Positions 6,354 to 9,605 of a stretch of 9,605 bases of DNA are shown piece after piece. Made by a program: the position numbers and the translations under genes. Within the stretch, counting starts at the first letter, position 1. Each line of letters opens with the position of its first letter. The stretch is from an uncultured Oscillospiraceae bacterium. Lineage in GTDB: Bacteria > Bacillota > Clostridia > Oscillospirales > Acutalibacteraceae. The DNA is taken from assembly GCA_900549055.1 (NCBI GenBank), contig URNB01000081.1:1-9605 (forward strand), given 5' to 3'. Below the pieces are notes generated by a model. The model worked only from the letters and a program-made list of their open reading frames with translations, did not search any database and was not told where the DNA came from.

Positions 6354-6381
6354 TTGTTTTTTTGAAAAAATGTGTTATAAT
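6354..6381 (+). promoter_or_regulatory. Predicted extended -10 sigma-A promoter of the plus unit
   Basis: A consensus TATAAT at 6376-6381 is preceded directly by TGT (6373-6375), an extended -10 element. A -35-like TTGTTT lies at 6354-6359, giving a 16-nt spacer. Transcription would start at about 6388, leaving a leader of about 40 nt before the preferred ATG at 6429. The TTGAAA at 6362-6367 is only 8 nt from the -10 and cannot be its -35 partner. The promoter should drive the sulfatase-NUDIX-LOG genes. Confidence 0.68.
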
Positions 6382-6428
6382 TAGTTAGATTTATTGAAAC
6401 CCGCACTCTGAAAGGAATGTTTGTAAAT

Positions 6429-8639
6429 ATGTCTTTCGGTAAAGCAGGAAATACTATCCTACTTTTTTTCAGCCGTACTCTCCCACGCTTTTTTACGGAG
6501 AATTTTGAAATAACAAGCACAAAGAAATCAAAAATAATCGGCACGGTCATATGCGCCGTGACCCTTATAGCCGTAATACTCGATGTCAACGCCTACACCT
6601 CGCAGGAATTTGCCTCAAAATGGGTGCTGCTCGCGTTCGCGCTTATGTGTCCGTTTATTCTCGGAATCGCCGCGGCATATTCTGTTGTAATCAAAACCGA
6701 CCGATTAAATAAAATAATGCATTTTGCGGGGCTTTTTCTCATGCCGTTCGTGACCATCACGATGACCGAGTGCCTTAATAATGTGTTTATTTACAATATG
6801 ACCTATTTGGGCTTCCTCGGGAATTATATGCTCGTGATAATAATGTATTTCCTGGTCTTCGCCGTTTCGGGCAGCTTCAGGCTTTCGTATCTTATAATCA
6901 ACCCGATACTTTTCGGCTTCGGCGTTGCGCACAGCTATATTATGGATTTCCGCGGTACGCCCTTTATACCTATGGACTTTTTGGGAATAAAGACCGGTAT
7001 AGGTGTTGCAAACACATATAATTATACTCCCACATATAAAGTAATGACCGCCGCGCTTATATTTATTTTTATTATAATCATAGGCGCAAAAACGAAAACT
7101 CCCAAATATAATATTCTTACAAGGGTAATATCGCGCACATTTGCGGGCACCTTTTCCTCGGTTATTCTTATTCTTTTCTATTTCACAAGCATTTTTGCCG
7201 ATATGGGCATTAAGCCGGATTTCTGGAATCAGTCGAGAGGCTACCATAATTACGGCTTTGCCTTTAATTTCTTCTGCAATACGAAATATCTTTATATGTC
7301 GCAGCCGAGCGATTACGACCCCAAGCAGATAAAGAATTATGTGAGCAGCGTTATAAGCGATACCGGCGATAAAAAGAATGAGGAGGACAATTATACAAAG
7401 CCCAACATCATTTGCATAATGAACGAATCACTTTCGGATCTGAAGGTACTCGGAAGCCTTGAAACCAACGAGGATTATATGCCGTTTATGCGCAGCCTTA
7501 CCGAAAATACAATTAAGGGCAATCTTTATGTTCCGGTAATAGGCGCGGGCACCTCAAATACCGAATTTGAGTTTTTGACCGGGCACACGACCGCATTTTT
7601 GCCGTCGGGCAGCAACGCGTATATGCTTTACATCAAAAATCCGATAGCCTCGCTTGTTTCCACCCTTAAAGGGCAGGGCTATTCCGCCGCGGCGCTACAT
7701 CCGTATTATGCCGAGGGCTGGAACAGAACCAAGGTCTACAATTATTTGGGCTTTAATAAATTTACAAGCCTTGAAAATATTATTGATATTTCACTTATGC
7801 GCGAATACCAGGCAAACGGCAGTGACCCGAATTACCTGCAATCCTTAATAGAGCAGAATTATCCGGGCGAAAATATGCTGATACGACAGTATGTAAGCGA
7901 TTCATATGACTATAAGCTTTTAATAAGGGACTATGAACAGCGGGATAAGTCCGTTCCGTTTTTCTGCTTTAATGTTACAATGCAGAACCACGGCGGATAC
8001 ACCACAAGCTGCGTAAACTTTGACGAAAGCATTTACGCCACCTCGGTTTCAAAGCCGTATACCAAAGCGAATAAATATCTGTCCCTTGTAAAGGCGAGCG
8101 ATAACGCCTTTAAGGAGCTGATAGAATACTTTAAAAATGTTGACGAGCCTACGGTCATCTGTATGTTCGGTGACCACCAGCCCTCTGTTGAATCGGATTT
8201 TATAGCCGAGGTCATAGGCACGAGCGGTTTGTCGGGGCTTAACCCCGCACAGGAGCAGAGCCGCCATGTAACGCCGTTTATAATATGGGCGAATTATGAT
8301 ATCGGCTCGCAGACCATTGATAAATTAAGCTCGAACTATTTGTCCTCCTTGGTGCTTAAGACAGCGGGAGTTAAGCTTACGGAATATAACAAGTATCTTT
8401 TGAAGCTTTCGGAGACACTGCCGGTCATTGATACGGTGGGATATATCGACAGCGAAAACAACTATTACAAATGGAGCGATGTATCTCCCTACAGCCATCT
8501 GCTCGCTGAATACGAGAAGATACAGTACAATAATATTTTCGATCAGGCCAACGCCGATTCCGACATATTCTATATTAACGGATATGTGCCTAAGGCTGCC
8601 GAAGAAGAAGCGTCAAGTGAGAACGGGGAGGAAAATTAA
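6429..8639 (+). CDS. LTA-synthase-family membrane sulfatase-like protein
   Basis: This is a polytopic membrane protein with an extracellular alkaline-phosphatase/sulfatase-fold domain, as in lipoteichoic acid synthase LtaS, which moves glycerol-phosphate from phosphatidylglycerol to a growing polymer. From ATG 6429 it has 736 residues. Up to about seven hydrophobic segments occupy residues 35-256; the catalytic domain begins near 320. Probable equivalents of LtaS residues are E333 in NIICIMNES (metal), T375 in GAGTSNTEFEF (nucleophile), H424, W431 and R433 in EGWNR (substrate pocket), H521 in QNHGG, and D582-H583 in FGDHQP (metal). All key residues are present. A C-terminal extension ends in an acidic Glu-rich tail. 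AAAGGA at 6411-6416 lies 12 nt before ATG 6429; the in-frame ATG at 6417 abuts this SD and is less likely. It could be an LTA synthase, an LTA primase or a phosphoglycerol transferase acting on another glycan; family membership is sure, polymer is not. Confidence 0.9.
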   Translation: MSFGKAGNTILLFFSRTLPRFFTENFEITSTKKSKIIGTVICAVTLIAVILDVNAYTSQEFASKWVLLAFALMCPFILGIAAAYSVVIKTDRLNKIMHFAGLFLMPFVTITMTECLNNVFIYNMTYLGFLGNYMLVIIMYFLVFAVSGSFRLSYLIINPILFGFGVAHSYIMDFRGTPFIPMDFLGIKTGIGVANTYNYTPTYKVMTAALIFIFIIIIGAKTKTPKYNILTRVISRTFAGTFSSVILILFYFTSIFADMGIKPDFWNQSRGYHNYGFAFNFFCNTKYLYMSQPSDYDPKQIKNYVSSVISDTGDKKNEEDNYTKPNIICIMNESLSDLKVLGSLETNEDYMPFMRSLTENTIKGNLYVPVIGAGTSNTEFEFLTGHTTAFLPSGSNAYMLYIKNPIASLVSTLKGQGYSAAALHPYYAEGWNRTKVYNYLGFNKFTSLENIIDISLMREYQANGSDPNYLQSLIEQNYPGENMLIRQYVSDSYDYKLLIRDYEQRDKSVPFFCFNVTMQNHGGYTTSCVNFDESIYATSVSKPYTKANKYLSLVKASDNAFKELIEYFKNVDEPTVICMFGDHQPSVESDFIAEVIGTSGLSGLNPAQEQSRHVTPFIIWANYDIGSQTIDKLSSNYLSSLVLKTAGVKLTEYNKYLLKLSETLPVIDTVGYIDSENNYYKWSDVSPYSHLLAEYEKIQYNNIFDQANADSDIFYINGYVPKAAEEEASSENGEEN

Positions 8640-9101
8640 ATGCGCAACACCTCGCTTTGCCATATAGAAAAGGACGGCAAGTACCTTATGCTCCACCGCG
8701 TTAAGAAGGAAAACGATTTAAACCGCGATAAATGGGTGGGCATAGGCGGAAAATTTGAGGACGGCGAAAGCCCCGAGGAATGCAACGCGCGCGAGGTGTT
8801 AGAGGAAACCGGACTTACGCTGCTTTCATCGCACTACCGAGGAATAGTGACCTTTGTTTCGGATAAATGGGAAACGGAGTATATGCACATATTCCATTCC
8901 GATAGCTTCACGGGTGAAATTAAGGAATGTGATGAGGGAACGCTTGAATGGATAGATAAGCAGGAGCTTTATAACAAACCTATTTGGGAGGGCGACAAAA
9001 TATTTTTAAGGCTTTTGGAAAAGCCATCGCCCTTCTTTTCGCTGAAGCTTGAATATACAGGCGATAGGCTGATAAATTCCGTTCTGCATTTTGCGGAATA
9101 A
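8640..9101 (+). CDS. NUDIX hydrolase, MutT/8-oxo-dGTPase-like
   Basis: This 153-residue cytoplasmic enzyme hydrolyses a nucleoside diphosphate linked to another moiety; close relatives are annotated as 8-oxo-dGTP diphosphatases. The complete NUDIX box (G-x5-E-x7-REU-x-EE-x-G-U) runs from G37 to L59, with E43, R51, E52, E55 and E56 all present. An N-terminal strand LCHIEKDGKYLMLHRVKK and the WVGIGGKFE entry fit MutT/YtkD-like members. A C-terminal strand includes SLKLEYTGDRL. The ATG follows the TAA stop of the sulfatase gene with no intervening base, and GGGGAGG inside the upstream gene supplies its ribosome binding site, so expression is linked. The true substrate cannot be assigned from the motif, because NUDIX substrates vary widely. 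Confidence 0.9.
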   Translation: MRNTSLCHIEKDGKYLMLHRVKKENDLNRDKWVGIGGKFEDGESPEECNAREVLEETGLTLLSSHYRGIVTFVSDKWETEYMHIFHSDSFTGEIKECDEGTLEWIDKQELYNKPIWEGDKIFLRLLEKPSPFFSLKLEYTGDRLINSVLHFAE

Positions 9102-9115
9102 AAAGAGGAAGTTTT

Positions 9116-9605
9116 ATGAATATCTGCGTTTACGGTGCTTCAAGCAGCACCATTGCAAAATCATATATCAATCCCACGGAGGAATTGGGAGAAAAAATGG
9201 CAAAGCGCGGGCATAATCTGGTTTACGGTGCGGGCGCGCTGGGGCTTATGGGTGCAGCTGCGCGCGGCGTTTTAAGGGGCGGCGGAAAAATAATCGGTGT
9301 AGCCCCCGCTTTTTTTAAGGTAGACGGCGTGCTTTTCGATGAATGCGACGAAATGATCTATACCGATACAATGCGGGAAAGAAAGGGTATAATGGAGGAA
9401 AAGTCCGACGCGTTTATCATGACCCCCGGGGGACTCGGCACATACGATGAATTTTTTGAAATTCTCACATTAAAGCAGCTGGGCAGGCACACAAAACCCA
9501 TAGCCGTATTTAATATCAACGGTTATTTCGATCCGCTGCGCGCGGTGCTTGAGAATGCGGTAAACAAGCAGTTTATGACCCCGCAAAGCCTGCGGCTGTG
9601 CGAAT
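9116..9605 (+). CDS. LOG family (TIGR00730) protein, 3' end outside the window
   Basis: I translated 163 codons from ATG 9116 with no stop before the window ends, so the C-terminus is missing; relatives usually have about 180-200 residues. The family has a Rossmann fold and cleaves nucleoside 5'-monophosphates into base and ribose-5-phosphate. Plant and some bacterial members release cytokinins, and older databases call them lysine decarboxylases. The N-terminal nucleotide-binding strand is MNICVYGASSS, then HNLVYGAGALGLMGAAARG (33-51). The active-site signatures are both present: MRERK (86-90, usually MHERK) and PGGLGTYDE (104-112). AGAGGAAG lies 4 nt before the ATG, and 14 nt separate it from the NUDIX stop, so it is the third gene of the plus unit. 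A role in salvage or clearance of aberrant nucleotides is inferred from this neighbour. Confidence 0.92.
   Translation, partial: MNICVYGASSSTIAKSYINPTEELGEKMAKRGHNLVYGAGALGLMGAAARGVLRGGGKIIGVAPAFFKVDGVLFDECDEMIYTDTMRERKGIMEEKSDAFIMTPGGLGTYDEFFEILTLKQLGRHTKPIAVFNINGYFDPLRAVLENAVNKQFMTPQSLRLCE

Noticed and set aside
6362..6367. TTGAAA as a -35 box for the plus promoter
   Set aside because: It is only 8 nt from the TATAAT box, far too close.
6417..6428. ATG at 6417 as start of the LTA-synthase-like gene
   Set aside because: It directly abuts AAAGGA, leaving no spacing for ribosome binding; ATG 6429 is better placed, though its 12-nt spacing is a little long.

Overview
The window looks like chromosomal DNA from a spore-former-lineage Firmicute of the class Clostridia, probably an Oscillospiraceae/Ruminococcaceae-type gut anaerobe. 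This rests on the gene content (GerW/YtfJ-type sporulation protein, DUF2953 protein, ScpA/ScpB, a D-Ala-D-Ala carboxypeptidase, an LTA-synthase-like sulfatase), on strong purine-rich ribosome binding sites, on frequent TTG starts and on moderate GC content. The assignment to a family is inference. I see no mobile element, CRISPR array, rRNA or tRNA, and no sign of recent gene transfer.

Layout. An AT-rich intergenic region at about 6258-6428 separates two divergent transcription units. Leftwards (minus strand) runs a compact nine-gene cluster. In transcription order it encodes a membrane site-2 protease, ScpA, ScpB, a DUF2953 membrane protein, a GerW/YtfJ-family protein, a penicillin-binding-protein-type D-Ala-D-Ala carboxypeptidase, an RluB-type 23S rRNA pseudouridine synthase, a small possible GNAT-like protein and a NodB-type polysaccharide deacetylase. 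A 12-bp perfect hairpin with a T-rich tail at 55-100 closes it. Most junctions are 4-nt stop/start overlaps or gaps under 20 nt; the exception is a 48-nt gap ahead of the carboxypeptidase. Rightwards (plus strand) lie an LTA-synthase-like membrane sulfatase, a NUDIX hydrolase and a LOG-family nucleotide phosphoribohydrolase. The last is cut by the window end.

How the genes fit together. The minus cluster joins chromosome organisation (ScpAB, the SMC kleisin complex), cell-wall and envelope work (carboxypeptidase, deacetylase, site-2 protease), a sporulation-linked pair (DUF2953-GerW, equivalent to B. subtilis ytfI-ytfJ) and ribosome maturation (RluB). It resembles the known Firmicute scpA-scpB-dacB-spmA-spmB-rluB neighbourhood, but spmA/spmB are absent between the carboxypeptidase and rluB, and ytfIJ sit where ypuI is in B. 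subtilis. The plus unit joins glycerol-phosphate polymer synthesis with two nucleotide-handling enzymes.

Nothing here convincingly forms an undescribed system. The more interesting points are repeated TTG starts embedded in TTGAT, several of them overlapping the upstream stop codon, a very short predicted leader for the minus operon, a deacetylase without a visible export signal, and an unrecognised small GNAT-like protein ending in three cysteines.
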